DNA of 64,000 nt from Streptomyces sp. IMTB 2501 (GTDB lineage Bacteria > Actinomycetota > Actinomycetes > Streptomycetales > Streptomycetaceae). The translations under genes and the position numbers were made by a program. Below are positions 17,459 through 26,455 of the stretch, piece after piece. Positions within the stretch are counted from its first letter, which is position 1. Each line of letters begins with the position of its first letter. The notes under the pieces are model-generated. The model was given only the letters and a program-made list of their open reading frames with translations, was not told the DNA's origin and made no database searches. Location: contig NZ_MQUS01000001.1 of NCBI RefSeq assembly GCF_001953885.1, positions 372,001 to 436,000 on the forward strand, read 5' to 3'.

Positions 17459-19494
17459 CGCAGGAACGCGGCCGCCACACCCGCGTCGACCGGGATGTGC
17501 AGCCCCGTGGTGTGCGTGAGGTCGCCGCCGGTGAGCGCGAAGACGGCGTTGGCCACATGCTCGGGCAGCACCTCCCGCTTCAGGAGCGTCCGCTGTGCGT
17601 AGAACTCACCCAGCTTCTCCTCCGGCACCCCGTACACCGCGGCCCGCTGCGCACCCCAGCCGCCCGCGAAGATTCCCGAGCCGCGCACCACACCGTCCGG
17701 ATTGACCCCGTTGACCCGGATGCCGTTCTCACCCAACTCCGCTGCGAGCAGCCGTACTTGATGCGCCTGGTCCGCCTTGGCCGCGGAGTAGGCGATGTTG
17801 TCGGGCCCGGCGAACACGGCGTTCTTGGAAGCGATGTACACGACGTCGCCGCCCAGCCCCTGCGCGATCATCACCCGGGCCGCCTCCCGCGACACGAGGA
17901 AGGACCCGCGGGCCATGATGGCGTGCTGAAGGTCCCAGTCCTTCACGGATGTCTCCAGCAACGGCCTGGAGACGGAGATCCCGGCGTTGTTCACCACGAG
18001 GTCGACTCCGCCGAAGGCGAGTACGGCCGCCCGGAACGCGTCGGCGATCTGCTCCTCGTCGGTGACGTCCACGGTCACGGCGACGGCATGGTCCGGCACG
18101 CCCAGTTCCTCGGCGACGGCGGCGGCACTCTCGCCGTTCACATCGGCTACGACGACACAGGCGCCCTCGGCCACCAGCCGATGCGCGATCGCCTTCCCGA
18201 TCCCGCTGCCGGCCCCCGTGACGAAGGCGACCCGCGTCGCCAGGGCCTTCGCCCTCGGCATCCGCCGCAGCTTGGCCTCCTCCAACGCCCAGTACTCGAT
18301 GCGGAACTTCTCGGCCTCCTCGATCGGCGCATACGCCGAAACCGCTTCCGCGCCACGCATCACACGGATGGCGTTGGCATAGAACTCCCCGGCCACGCGC
18401 GCGGTCTGCTTGTCCTTGCCGAAGGAGAACATGCCGACCCCGGGGATCAGTACGATCGCCGGATCGGCACCGCGCATGGCGGGGGAGTCGGGCAACGCGT
18501 GCCGCGTGTAGTAGGCGGCGTACTCCTCCCGGTACGCGGCATGCAGCTCCTGGAGCCGGGCGACGGCCTCCACCAGTGGTGCGGACGGCGGCAGGTCCAG
18601 GACCAGCGGCCGTACCTTCGTACGCAGGAAGTGATCCGGACAGGAGGTGCCCAGGGCCGCCAGCCGTGGATGCCCGGCCCGGGAGACGAAGTCCAGCACC
18701 ACGTCGGTGTCGTCGAAGTGCCCCACCTGGGGCTTGTCCCGGGAGGCAAGGGCCCGCACATACGGCGCGAGTGCCGCCGCCCGCTCCCTCCGCTCGGCCT
18801 CGGGCAGCGCTTCGTACCCCTCGACGACCGCCCCGAAGGGCTCCGGCCTGCCACGCCCGGCGATGAACTCCTCGGCGGTACGGATGATGTGCAGGGAGTT
18901 GCGCTCACACTCCTCGGAGCTGTCGCCCCAGGCGGTGATGCCGTGCCCGCCGAGGATGCAGCCGATGGCCTGCGGACGGGCGGCCTTGATGGCGGCGATG
19001 TCGAGCCCCAGCTGAAACCCGGGCCGCCGCCACGGCACCCACACCACACGGTCCCCGAAACACTCGGCGGTCAGCTTCTCCCCGTCGGCCGCACAGGCGA
19101 GCGCGATGCCGGAGTCGGGGTGAAGGTGGTCGACGTGGGGCGCGTCCACGAGCCCGTGCATGGCGGTGTCGATCGACGGCGCCGCCCCGCCCTTCCCATG
19201 CAGGCAGTAGTCGAACGCACCGACCATCTCGTCTTCGCGCGCGACCCCGGGATAGACCTCCACAAGCGCCCGCAGCCGGTCCAACCGCAACACCGCGAGC
19301 CCGGATTCGGCAAGGGTGCCGAGATCACCCCCGGACCCCTTGACCCACATGAGTTCGACGTCACCGCCGGTGACGGGATCGGTGCCGATGCCCTTCGCGG
19401 AGGCGTTTCCGCCGGCGTAGTTGGTGTTGCGGGGATCCGAGCCAAGGCGATGCGAACGAGCGAGTAGGGCGGCGGCTTCCGGCTGGGAGGTCAT
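17455..19494 (-). CDS. rhaEW: Bifunctional L-rhamnulose-1-phosphate aldolase / L-lactaldehyde dehydrogenase (RhaEW)
   Basis: 679 residues. The N-terminal class II aldolase domain (about 1-400) has TNYAGGNASAKG, the zinc site HVDHLHPDSG and GGHGITAWGDSSEEC. The C-terminal short-chain dehydrogenase (about 425-679) has VTGAGSGIGKAIA, VNNAGIS and the YSAAKAD catalytic Tyr/Lys. The fusion cleaves rhamnulose-1-P to dihydroxyacetone-P and L-lactaldehyde and oxidises the aldehyde to L-lactate with NAD. Direct hand-off of lactate to the lutABC products encoded downstream is the likely logic. Confidence 0.92.
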   Translation of the reverse strand: MTSQPEAAALLARSHRLGSDPRNTNYAGGNASAKGIGTDPVTGGDVELMWVKGSGGDLGTLAESGLAVLRLDRLRALVEVYPGVAREDEMVGAFDYCLHGKGGAAPSIDTAMHGLVDAPHVDHLHPDSGIALACAADGEKLTAECFGDRVVWVPWRRPGFQLGLDIAAIKAARPQAIGCILGGHGITAWGDSSEECERNSLHIIRTAEEFIAGRGRPEPFGAVVEGYEALPEAERRERAAALAPYVRALASRDKPQVGHFDDTDVVLDFVSRAGHPRLAALGTSCPDHFLRTKVRPLVLDLPPSAPLVEAVARLQELHAAYREEYAAYYTRHALPDSPAMRGADPAIVLIPGVGMFSFGKDKQTARVAGEFYANAIRVMRGAEAVSAYAPIEEAEKFRIEYWALEEAKLRRMPRAKALATRVAFVTGAGSGIGKAIAHRLVAEGACVVVADVNGESAAAVAEELGVPDHAVAVTVDVTDEEQIADAFRAAVLAFGGVDLVVNNAGISVSRPLLETSVKDWDLQHAIMARGSFLVSREAARVMIAQGLGGDVVYIASKNAVFAGPDNIAYSAAKADQAHQVRLLAAELGENGIRVNGVNPDGVVRGSGIFAGGWGAQRAAVYGVPEEKLGEFYAQRTLLKREVLPEHVANAVFALTGGDLTHTTGLHIPVDAGVAAAFLR

Positions 19495-19602
19495 GCAGTT
19501 CAGTCCTTGTTCAGAAGAGGATGACTATCGAAGGGCCGCGGGGAACTGCGCGAGAAACCACAACGCTCCCGCACTCCGCAACGGCGCTTACCGGGCAGCT
19601 GC

Positions 19603-20763
19603 TTACGCCCCCCAACCCGCCTGCCTCCCCCCAACTCGCTCAGTGACGATCTTCCGAGCCCACCCGGACCGGGCATACGCACCCAACGGCTCGGGATCCA
19701 ATCCCATCTCTTCTCGCACCTCACGGAGCAAGGGCCGCACGTCCGTGTCGTACGCGTCCATCAATACGGCGTTGGCGCCGAGCACATCACCGGCAGCCTG
19801 AGCCGAAGCCAACGCCCCCCTGTCAACGAGCAGCGCTTTCGCCGTGGCCTCCTGAACATTCGTCACCGACCGAATGATCGCCGGAATCTTCGCCTCGATG
19901 TTGTGACACTGATCGAGCATGAACGCGACCTCGGACGAGAAACCCCCACCCCGCACCACCTCACACATGATCCGGAACAACTGGAACGGATCAGCCGCGC
20001 CCACCATCAGGTCGTCGTCGGCGTAGAAACGGGAGTTGAAGTCGAACCCCCCGAGCCTTGCCGCCCGCAGCAACGTGGCCACGATGAACTCGATGTTGGT
20101 CCCCGGAGCGTGATGCCCGGTGTCGACGACCACCTGGGCCCGGTCACCGAGCTTGAGGCAGTGGGCGTAGGCGGTGCCCCAGTCCGGCACATCGGTCGTG
20201 TAGAACGCCGGCTCGAAGAGCTTGTACTCCAGCAGCATCCGCTGCCCCTCGCCGAGCCGCGCGTACACCTCGGCCAGTCCCTCCGCCAGCCGGTCCTGCC
20301 GTGCCCGGATGTCGTCCTGGCCGGGATAGTTCGTACCGTCGGCGAACCACAGCTTCAGATCCCGTGACCCGGTCGCGTCCATGATGTCGACGCACTCCAG
20401 CAGATGCCCGACCGCCTTGCGCCGTACCGCCGCGTCCGGATGGCAGATGCTGCCCAGTTTGTAGTCGTCGTCCTGGAAGGTGTTGGAGTTGATCGCGCCC
20501 AGCCTCAGCCCGCGCTCCTCGGCGTACTTGGCCAGCGCCGCATAGTCCTCGACCCGGTCCCAGGGGATGTGCAGCGCGACGGCCGGGGCCACGCCGGTGA
20601 ACTCGTGCACCTTCGCCGCGTCCTGCAGCTTCTCCCACGGATCCCGCGGCACACCGGCCTGGGCGAACACCTTGAAGCGGGTCCCCGAGTTCCCGTAGGC
20701 CCACGACGGCGTCTCGACGGCCTGGGTCTTGAGCGCGGCCTTCACCGCGGCGAGGTCGGTCAC
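19603..20763 (-). CDS. rhaI: L-rhamnose isomerase (RhaI type)
   Basis: 386 residues, a TIM-barrel sugar isomerase. Metal ligands are in LLEYKLFEPAFY (Glu), VVVDTGHHAPGTN (Asp/His), FDFNSRFYADDDLMVGAADP and MLDQCHNIEAK. It converts L-rhamnose to L-rhamnulose. First gene of the leftward operon; 108 bases separate it from rhaEW. Its promoter region carries a LacI-type operator at 20802. Confidence 0.93.
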   Translation of the reverse strand: MTDLAAVKAALKTQAVETPSWAYGNSGTRFKVFAQAGVPRDPWEKLQDAAKVHEFTGVAPAVALHIPWDRVEDYAALAKYAEERGLRLGAINSNTFQDDDYKLGSICHPDAAVRRKAVGHLLECVDIMDATGSRDLKLWFADGTNYPGQDDIRARQDRLAEGLAEVYARLGEGQRMLLEYKLFEPAFYTTDVPDWGTAYAHCLKLGDRAQVVVDTGHHAPGTNIEFIVATLLRAARLGGFDFNSRFYADDDLMVGAADPFQLFRIMCEVVRGGGFSSEVAFMLDQCHNIEAKIPAIIRSVTNVQEATAKALLVDRGALASAQAAGDVLGANAVLMDAYDTDVRPLLREVREEMGLDPEPLGAYARSGWARKIVTERVGGRQAGWGA

Positions 20764-20801
20764 GGCAGGACTCCTGGTGGTGTCGGCGGTAGCGACGTGT
20801 A

Positions 20802-20813
20802 TGAAACGATTCA
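20802..20813. promoter_or_regulatory. LacI-type operator upstream of rhaI
   Basis: TGAAACGATTCA is one base-pair step from the LacI/GalR consensus palindrome TGAAACGTTTCA and lies 38 bases before the rhaI start. It is the likely site for the LacI regulator encoded at 23445-24470. Confidence 0.65.
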
Positions 20814-20966
20814 GAATCGCAAGCTAAGGGCGCCCGAAAGGGGTGTCAAGCGCTCCGGCCGACCCCGTTGCCCGTGACTGCGTCGCGACCTTCGTCCTTC
20901 GAGACTTTTTCGACACGGACCCATTGACGCGCCCCGGCCGTGGTGCCTACGGTCCCGGCAATTGGT

Positions 20967-20978
20967 TGAAACCTTTCA
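20967..20978. promoter_or_regulatory. LacI-type operator upstream of the rightward rha genes
   Basis: TGAAACCTTTCA has perfect TGAAA/TTTCA arms about a CC centre and lies 54 bases before the ATG of the rhaT'-'rhaS fusion. With the site at 20802 it brackets the divergent promoter region. Confidence 0.65.
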
Positions 20979-21031
20979 CGGCGCGGTGGAGGCCCTAGGG
21001 CCGGTCCGCCGGTGTCGTCGAGGAGCCTGAC

Positions 21032-21700
21032 ATGACCCACCCGCCTGACACGGGGCCGGCGCCGGTGCTGGCGCTGAAGGGCGTCTCCAATGTCTCGCAG
21101 GCGTCCGTCGAGGATCTGGGCCGCACCGAAGTGCAGTTGCTCGCCAAACAGATCGGGTACAACGGCGAGATCGCGATTCTGTCGGCCGCGCAGACCGCGA
21201 CCAACCAGAACACCTGGATCGGCTTCATGAAGGACGAGCTGAAGGATCCCGCATACAAGAACATCAAGCTCGTCAAGATCGCCTACGGCAACGACGACGC
21301 CCAGCAGTCCTTCCAGCAGACCCAGGGCCTGCTCCAGGAACACCCGGACCTGAAGGGGATCATCTCCCCGACCACCGTCGGCATCAAGGCCGCCGCCCAG
21401 TACCTGTCCGGCTCCAAGTGCAAGGGCAAGGTCCGGCTTACCGGTCTCGGCACGCCGAACGACATGCGCACATACGTCAAGAACGGCACCGTCGACGCCT
21501 TCGAGCTGTGGGACCCGGCGAAGCTCGGCGATCTGGCCGCCCGGACCACGGTGGCGCTGGCCTCGGGACAGATCACCGGCAAGGAGGGCGAGACCTTCAC
21601 GGCCGGCGGGACGACGTACACCATCGGCAAGGGCGGTGTGATCACTCTCGGCAAGCCGACCGTATTCGACGCGAAGAACATCGGCCAGTTCAACTTCTAG
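21032..21700 (+). pseudogene. In-frame fusion scar: start of rhamnose ABC ATPase (rhaT') joined to the end of the binding protein ('rhaS)
   Basis: The frame is open for 222 residues but chimeric. Residues 1-18 (MTHPPDTGPAPVLALKGVS) look like the leader and first strand of the rhamnose ABC ATPase, behind that gene's expected GAGGAG site. From about residue 20 on (NVSQASVEDLGRTEVQLLAK, then ATNQNTWIGFMKDELK and GNDDAQQSFQQTQGLL) it is the rhamnose-binding periplasmic protein, without signal peptide or first lobe. The usual order rhaT-rhaP-rhaQ-rhaS-rhaM is collapsed, removing ATPase, both permeases and half of the binding protein. The product cannot be exported or transport sugar. The junction is within 21083-21097, where GTCTC occurs twice. 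Confidence 0.85.
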
Positions 21701-21717
21701 CTGAGCAGGGGGTGTTG

Positions 21718-22038
21718 ATGCAGCGCGTGTGCTTTCTGCTGAAGGTGCGGGCGGACCGCCTCGACGAGTACCGCGAGCGGCACACCGCCGTCTGGCCGGA
21801 GATGCTCGACGCCCTGAGGGCGACCGGCTGGCACAACTACTCGCTGTTCCTGCGCGAGGACGGCCTGCTCGTCGGCTGTCTGGAGACCGAGGACTTCGCC
21901 GCCGCCCGGGCCGGTAGGGAAGCCACCGAGGTCAACGCCCTTTGGCAGGCGGAGATGGCGCCGTTCTTCGAGTCCTTGGACGGCGCTAGGCCCGACGAGG
22001 TCATGAAGCCGCTCACGGAGGTGTTCCACCTGTCATGA
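21718..22038 (+). CDS. rhaM: L-rhamnose mutarotase
   Basis: 106 residues. RhaM family features: CFLLKVRADRLDEYRERHTAVWPEMLDAL, WHNYSLFL, GCLETEDF and the end LTEVFHLS. It interconverts alpha and beta anomers of L-rhamnose, feeding the isomerase. It is preceded by GCAGGGGG and lies 17 bases after the fusion scar, and its stop overlaps the next start (ATGA). Confidence 0.92.
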   Translation: MQRVCFLLKVRADRLDEYRERHTAVWPEMLDALRATGWHNYSLFLREDGLLVGCLETEDFAAARAGREATEVNALWQAEMAPFFESLDGARPDEVMKPLTEVFHLS

Positions 22039-23390
22039 CCGCCGCCGGAAGCGGGCTCGCGGCCCCCGGGGTCACTCCTCTCGGCCGTACTCTCCTCGAT
22101 CCCCGGGCCCTGTACTTCGTGTCGTACGACGGACTCGTCAACAACAACTCGTTCCAGAAGAACGGCCTGTTCACCCACCGGGGCCTGCAGTACGCGGCCT
22201 GGTACTCCGCCGACCGCAGCGCGACCCTCGCCCGCCGGACAGCGGGCGCGGCGCACTGGGCGACGCTGACCCTCGGCCACCGGCTCAAGAGCGACGACTC
22301 CCACAACGTGATCTCGATGGGCGTGTCACGGGCCGATGGCCGGCTGCACGTGGTCATGGACGCGCACAGCGACGGATTCTTCTACGCGAAGTCCGTCGCC
22401 GGACTCCTCGACGCCGAGTCCCCGTGGACGCCGGCCGCTTTCGCGCCTGTCCGCACCACGCTCGACGGACTCGCGCTCACCTCGCAGTTCACCTATCCGC
22501 AGTTCCTCTCCACCCCCGAGGGCGGGCTTCAGCTCAGTTACCGTGTGGGCGTCTCCGGGAACGGCCGCAACGCCCTTGCGGAGTACGACGGTTCGCGGTG
22601 GACGGCGCTGGGGGAGTGGAGCGGCTCGACGGGCACCTACACCAGCGCGCACGGATCCAGCACCGCCCGGAACATGTACCTGCACGGCATCGACTACGAC
22701 GGCCATGGCCTGTTGCACGCGTTCTTCACCTGGCGCGAGCAGAACGCCTCCGTGATGTGCAGCGGCGGCGGCCTGGCCAATCACGACACCGGGTACCTCT
22801 GCTCCGCCGACCGCGGGCGGACCTGGCGCAACGAGGCGGGTGTGGTGGTGGGCCGCACCGGTGGCCCGGACCCGGTCGCCGTCACCGGCCCCGGGCTGGT
22901 GGTGGACCCGCTCGGCCCCGACCACTCCCTGATGAACCAGGAGAGCCAGGCCGTCGACTCGGCCGGCCGGCCGCACGCGATCATCAGCTACGTACCCGGC
23001 CGCTTCGGGCCGTGCACCACGGACTACGTCGCCGACCGCATCGCCCACGGACGTGCCTTCCACCTCCGCAAGAATGCCTCCGGCAGCTGGCGGAAGACCG
23101 AGATCCCCGTCCCGCCGCACTCCAGCCAGCGCACCAAGCTGGTTCTGGACCGGTACGACAACGCCTACGCCGTCCTTCCGTTCGGCCGTGTCGCCGCCGC
23201 GTCCAAGGCCTCCGGACACACTGACTGGACCTTGCTGTACGACGGCGCCGGGTTGAACGCCTTCGGCGAGGTGGTGATCGACGAGACGCGGGTCCGCGCG
23301 GACGGCGTCCTGTCGTTCATGTACCAGGAGAAATCCACAGGTGCGACGCCCTCACCCCTGTACGTGGCCGACTTCGCCCTGCCGGCGTGA
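22035..23390 (+). CDS. BNR-repeat enzyme, probable rhamnoglycan lyase or alpha-L-rhamnosidase (GH145/PL42-like)
   Basis: 451 residues without a signal peptide, ATG overlapping rhaM. BNR_4-type seven-bladed propeller features: NGLFTHRGLQYAAWYSADRS, DDSHNVISMGVSRADGRLHVVMDAHS, FTYPQFLSTPEGGLQLSYRVG, MYLHGIDYDGHGLLHAFFTWRE, DHSLMNQESQAVD. Characterised relatives act on rhamnose linked to glucuronate in plant arabinogalactan side chains. The coupling to rhaM supports release of rhamnose from such glycans. Which of the two reactions applies cannot be told here, and the lack of an export signal suggests it acts on imported oligosaccharides. Confidence 0.75.
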   Translation: MTAAGSGLAAPGVTPLGRTLLDPRALYFVSYDGLVNNNSFQKNGLFTHRGLQYAAWYSADRSATLARRTAGAAHWATLTLGHRLKSDDSHNVISMGVSRADGRLHVVMDAHSDGFFYAKSVAGLLDAESPWTPAAFAPVRTTLDGLALTSQFTYPQFLSTPEGGLQLSYRVGVSGNGRNALAEYDGSRWTALGEWSGSTGTYTSAHGSSTARNMYLHGIDYDGHGLLHAFFTWREQNASVMCSGGGLANHDTGYLCSADRGRTWRNEAGVVVGRTGGPDPVAVTGPGLVVDPLGPDHSLMNQESQAVDSAGRPHAIISYVPGRFGPCTTDYVADRIAHGRAFHLRKNASGSWRKTEIPVPPHSSQRTKLVLDRYDNAYAVLPFGRVAAASKASGHTDWTLLYDGAGLNAFGEVVIDETRVRADGVLSFMYQEKSTGATPSPLYVADFALPA

Positions 23391-23444
23391 CGGTAATGTG
23401 AAGGTCGTCCCCGCCGTCCCTCGTCCCCTGGAGGTCTCCGCCCG

Positions 23445-24470
23445 ATGGCCCAGTCGGTGGGTATCAAGGACGTCGCCCGCGCCGCCGGAGTGTCGGTGGG
23501 CACGGTGTCGAACGTCATCAACCGCCCGGACACCGTCGCCAGTGAGACCCGGGCGCGGGTACTGTCCGCGATCGACCGGCTCGGCTATGTCCGCAGCGAG
23601 TCCGCGCGGCAGTTGCGCGCGGGCCGCAGCCGGATCATGGGCCTGCTCGTGCTCGACATGGGCAACCCGTTCTTCGTGGACGTGGCGCGGGGCGCGGAGC
23701 GGGCGGCCCGCGAGGCGGGGCTCGGCGTGATGGTGTGCAACAGCGGGCAGAACGCCGCCGAGGAGGCCGAGTATCTGGCGCTCTTCGCCGAGCAGCGGGT
23801 GCGGGGTGTGCTGTTCACCCCGGCCGACGCCACCGGCCGCAACATCGAGGCCTTCCGCCGGCACAACATCCCGTTCGTGCTGGTCGACCGGGTCGCCGAG
23901 GGCACCACGGAGTGCTCGGTGTCCGTGGACGACGTGGCCGGCGGCGCGCTCGCGGTCCGTCATCTGGTGGACGCCGGCCATCGCTCCATCGCCTACGTCA
24001 GCGGACCGCCCGGGCTCAACCAGGTCCGCGACCGCCGTATCGGAGCACTGAACGCCCTGGCCGAGGCGGGACTCGGCCCCGACGCGTTGCGCGAGCTGCC
24101 CACCGAACGCCTCGACGTGGCCGCGGGCCGGGACGCCGGCGCCCGCCTGCTGGGCCTGGCCGACCGCCCCACCGCCGTGTTCTGCGCCAACGACCTGCTC
24201 GCCCTCGGCGTGCTGCAGGCCCTGTACGCGGCCGGCGTCACCGTGCCGGACGACCTGGCGATCGTCGGCTACGACGACATCGAGTTCGCGGCGGCGGCCG
24301 CCGTACCGCTGACCTCCGTACGACAGCCCGCGGTCACCATGGGTGCCCTCGCCGCCGAACTGCTGCTGGAGGAGACCGAGCAGGCCGAGGGGGAGCGGAC
24401 CCACGAGCACCGCAGGGTGGTGCTCCAGCCGGAGCTGGTGGTACGCCGTTCCAGCCTCGCCGCACGCTGA
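23445..24470 (+). CDS. LacI-family regulator, likely of the rhamnose genes
   Basis: 341 residues. HTH with hinge at 7-28 (IKDVARAAGVSVGTVSNVINRP), SARQLRAGRSRIMGLLV core start, then a periplasmic-binding-protein-like effector domain with NIPFVLVDRV, AYVSGPPG and CANDLLALGVL. It follows the BNR gene by 54 bases on the same strand. The two TGAAAC-type palindromes at 20802 and 20967 suit a LacI protein of this kind; L-rhamnose or a derivative is the probable inducer. Confidence 0.88.
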   Translation: MAQSVGIKDVARAAGVSVGTVSNVINRPDTVASETRARVLSAIDRLGYVRSESARQLRAGRSRIMGLLVLDMGNPFFVDVARGAERAAREAGLGVMVCNSGQNAAEEAEYLALFAEQRVRGVLFTPADATGRNIEAFRRHNIPFVLVDRVAEGTTECSVSVDDVAGGALAVRHLVDAGHRSIAYVSGPPGLNQVRDRRIGALNALAEAGLGPDALRELPTERLDVAAGRDAGARLLGLADRPTAVFCANDLLALGVLQALYAAGVTVPDDLAIVGYDDIEFAAAAAVPLTSVRQPAVTMGALAAELLLEETEQAEGERTHEHRRVVLQPELVVRRSSLAAR

Positions 24471-24608
24471 GCCGCGCCCTGACCGGACGTCACGCCGATC
24501 CGGGCGCTGACCCGAAGTTCAGTAACAAACCATGATCCCGGCACTCGGCGCGCGCCCGGTGATGTGCTGAACTGGGATCCACCCGTCCCATACGTCCCAG
24601 GAGACCCG

Positions 24609-25910
24609 TTGAGCCTCAGCTACCGCCAGCCCGGCGTCATCCTCACCGACCGCCGCTTCACCGTGCCTCTCGACCACGCCGCCCCGGACGGCGAGACGAT
24701 CGAGCTGTACGCCCGTGAGGCGGTCGCGAGCGACCAGGCCGGGCAGGAGCTGCCGTGGCTGCTGTATCTCCAGGGCGGTCCGGGCTTCGGGGCGAATCGT
24801 TTCGTCGGACGTCAGGCCTGGCTCGACCGGGCGCTGAAGGACTATCGCGTCCTGCTGCTCGACCAGCGCGGCACCGGCAGCTCCACGCCCGCCACCCGGC
24901 AGACGCTCCCCTTGCACGGCGGTCCCGCCGAGCAGGCCGACTACCTCACCCACTTCCGTGCCGACTCCATCGTCCGGGACTGCGAGGCCATCCGCGCCGA
25001 GGTCACCGGCGGCGCGCCATGGACCGTGCTCGGCCAGAGCTTCGGCGGCTTCTGCGTGGTGTCGTACCTCTCCCTCGCCCCCGAGGGCCTCGACACCGCC
25101 GTCGTCACCGGCGGCCTGCCCTCCCTGCACGCCCACGCCGACGACGTCTACCGCGCGGCCTACCCGCGCATCGAACGCAAGGCCACCGCGCACTACGCCC
25201 GCTATCCGCAGGACGTCGAGCGGGCCCGCCGTATCGCCGACCACCTCCTCACCCATGACGTGGTGCTGCCGAACGGCTACCAGTTCACCGTCGAGGCGTT
25301 CCAGTCCCTGGGCCTGATGCTCGGCGCGAGCGACGGCAGCCACCGACTGCACCACCTCCTGGAGGACGCCTTCGTGCGCACACCGGGCGGCCTTGACCTG
25401 TCCGACGCCTTCCAGGAGCAGGCCCAGTCCCTGCTGTCGTACGCCGGTCACCCCCTCTACGCGCTCGTCCACGAGTCGATCTACGGCCAGGACGCCCGCC
25501 CCACCGCCTGGGCCGCCGAACGGGTCCGCGCCGAGTTCCCGCAGTTCGACGCGGCGAAGTCCCTCACGGGCGACGGCCCGGTGCTCTTCACCGGCGAGAC
25601 GATCCACCCCTGGATGTTCGACACCGACCCCGCCCTGCGCCCCCTGCGCCGCACGGCCGAACTGCTCGCCGCCCGCACCGACTGGGACCCCCTGTACGAC
25701 CCCGCCCGCCTCGCCGCCAACGACGTCCCGGTCGCCGCCGCGATCTACCACGACGACATGTACGTCGACACCGCGCACTCCCTGGAGACCGCCCACGCCA
25801 TCCGCGGCCTGCGCACCTGGGTCACGGACGAGTTCGAACACGACGGCCTGCGCGCGGGCGCGCCCCGGGTCCTGGACCGGTTGCTGTCGCTGGCCCGCGA
25901 CGAGGCGTGA
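24609..25910 (+). CDS. Proline-iminopeptidase-like alpha/beta hydrolase
   Basis: 433 residues from TTG 24609, which has AGGAG six bases upstream; the open frame extends further back without a good site. Peptidase S33 features: LLYLQGGPGFGANR, LLLDQRGTGSSTPA, nucleophile GQSFGG (Ser144), and the long lid before a C-terminal YHDDMYVDTAHSLE. Family members remove N-terminal proline or hydrolyse small amides. Cytoplasmic, monocistronic. Confidence 0.85.
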   Translation: MSLSYRQPGVILTDRRFTVPLDHAAPDGETIELYAREAVASDQAGQELPWLLYLQGGPGFGANRFVGRQAWLDRALKDYRVLLLDQRGTGSSTPATRQTLPLHGGPAEQADYLTHFRADSIVRDCEAIRAEVTGGAPWTVLGQSFGGFCVVSYLSLAPEGLDTAVVTGGLPSLHAHADDVYRAAYPRIERKATAHYARYPQDVERARRIADHLLTHDVVLPNGYQFTVEAFQSLGLMLGASDGSHRLHHLLEDAFVRTPGGLDLSDAFQEQAQSLLSYAGHPLYALVHESIYGQDARPTAWAAERVRAEFPQFDAAKSLTGDGPVLFTGETIHPWMFDTDPALRPLRRTAELLAARTDWDPLYDPARLAANDVPVAAAIYHDDMYVDTAHSLETAHAIRGLRTWVTDEFEHDGLRAGAPRVLDRLLSLARDEA

Positions 25911-26455
25911 GGCCGGGGTGCGCGGCGCTCGGGCGACCCCGCCGCCAACGGCCCGCTGCGGCGGTTTGTCGGCGTCGCCACCGTGGAGTTCCCCGGGCAC
26001 CGGGACGGGGTGATCGAGTACGGCACCGCGCCGCGCCGGGACAGCGCCGAACGCTTCGGCGGCACACCGGCGGTGGCCTTCGAGGCCTTCTGCCGACAGC
26101 CAGGGCGCCACGGACCGCGGTACCGGCTACGAGCCGACCCGGGCGAAGCCATCCACGCGGAGCGTCGTCGCGGGGCCCGCATCGAGAACCAGGCGATGTG
26201 AGGGGCGTGTTCCAGGAGCCGCCAGTGCTGTGCGCGGATTCGCACAGGCTCGGCGGAGACACCCCCCTGCGGGGTCCCGGCGATCGTACGGGAGGCTACG
26301 TGCGGCGAGGCCGAGGACCTCCTGCAGCCGCCGACATGCGGCGTCGTGCGTCGCTCTGTCCAGGTCCGCCGCCGGCGGCGGCCGTTCAGCGCGGGAGGTC
26401 AAGGTCTCCCTGAACGGGCGGAATGCTGATTCCGCAGGTCGGTAGGCTGTCCCCC
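25911..26455. other. 545-base region without a recognised gene
   Basis: Short open frames exist on both strands (for example + 25983-26201 and - 26127-26402), but none has a convincing start, ribosome site or family match. The + frame FVGVATVEFPGHRDGVIEYG may be a gene remnant. Two hairpins occur: CTGTGCG/CGCACAG at 26228-26247 and GCGGAAT/ATTCCGC at 26418-26435. Confidence 0.5.
26418..26435. promoter_or_regulatory. Inverted repeat just upstream of the pentapeptide gene
   Basis: GCGGAAT-GCTG-ATTCCGC, perfect 7-base arms, ends 20 bases before the ATG at 26456. It could be an operator overlapping the promoter or an RNA hairpin in the leader. Confidence 0.45.
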
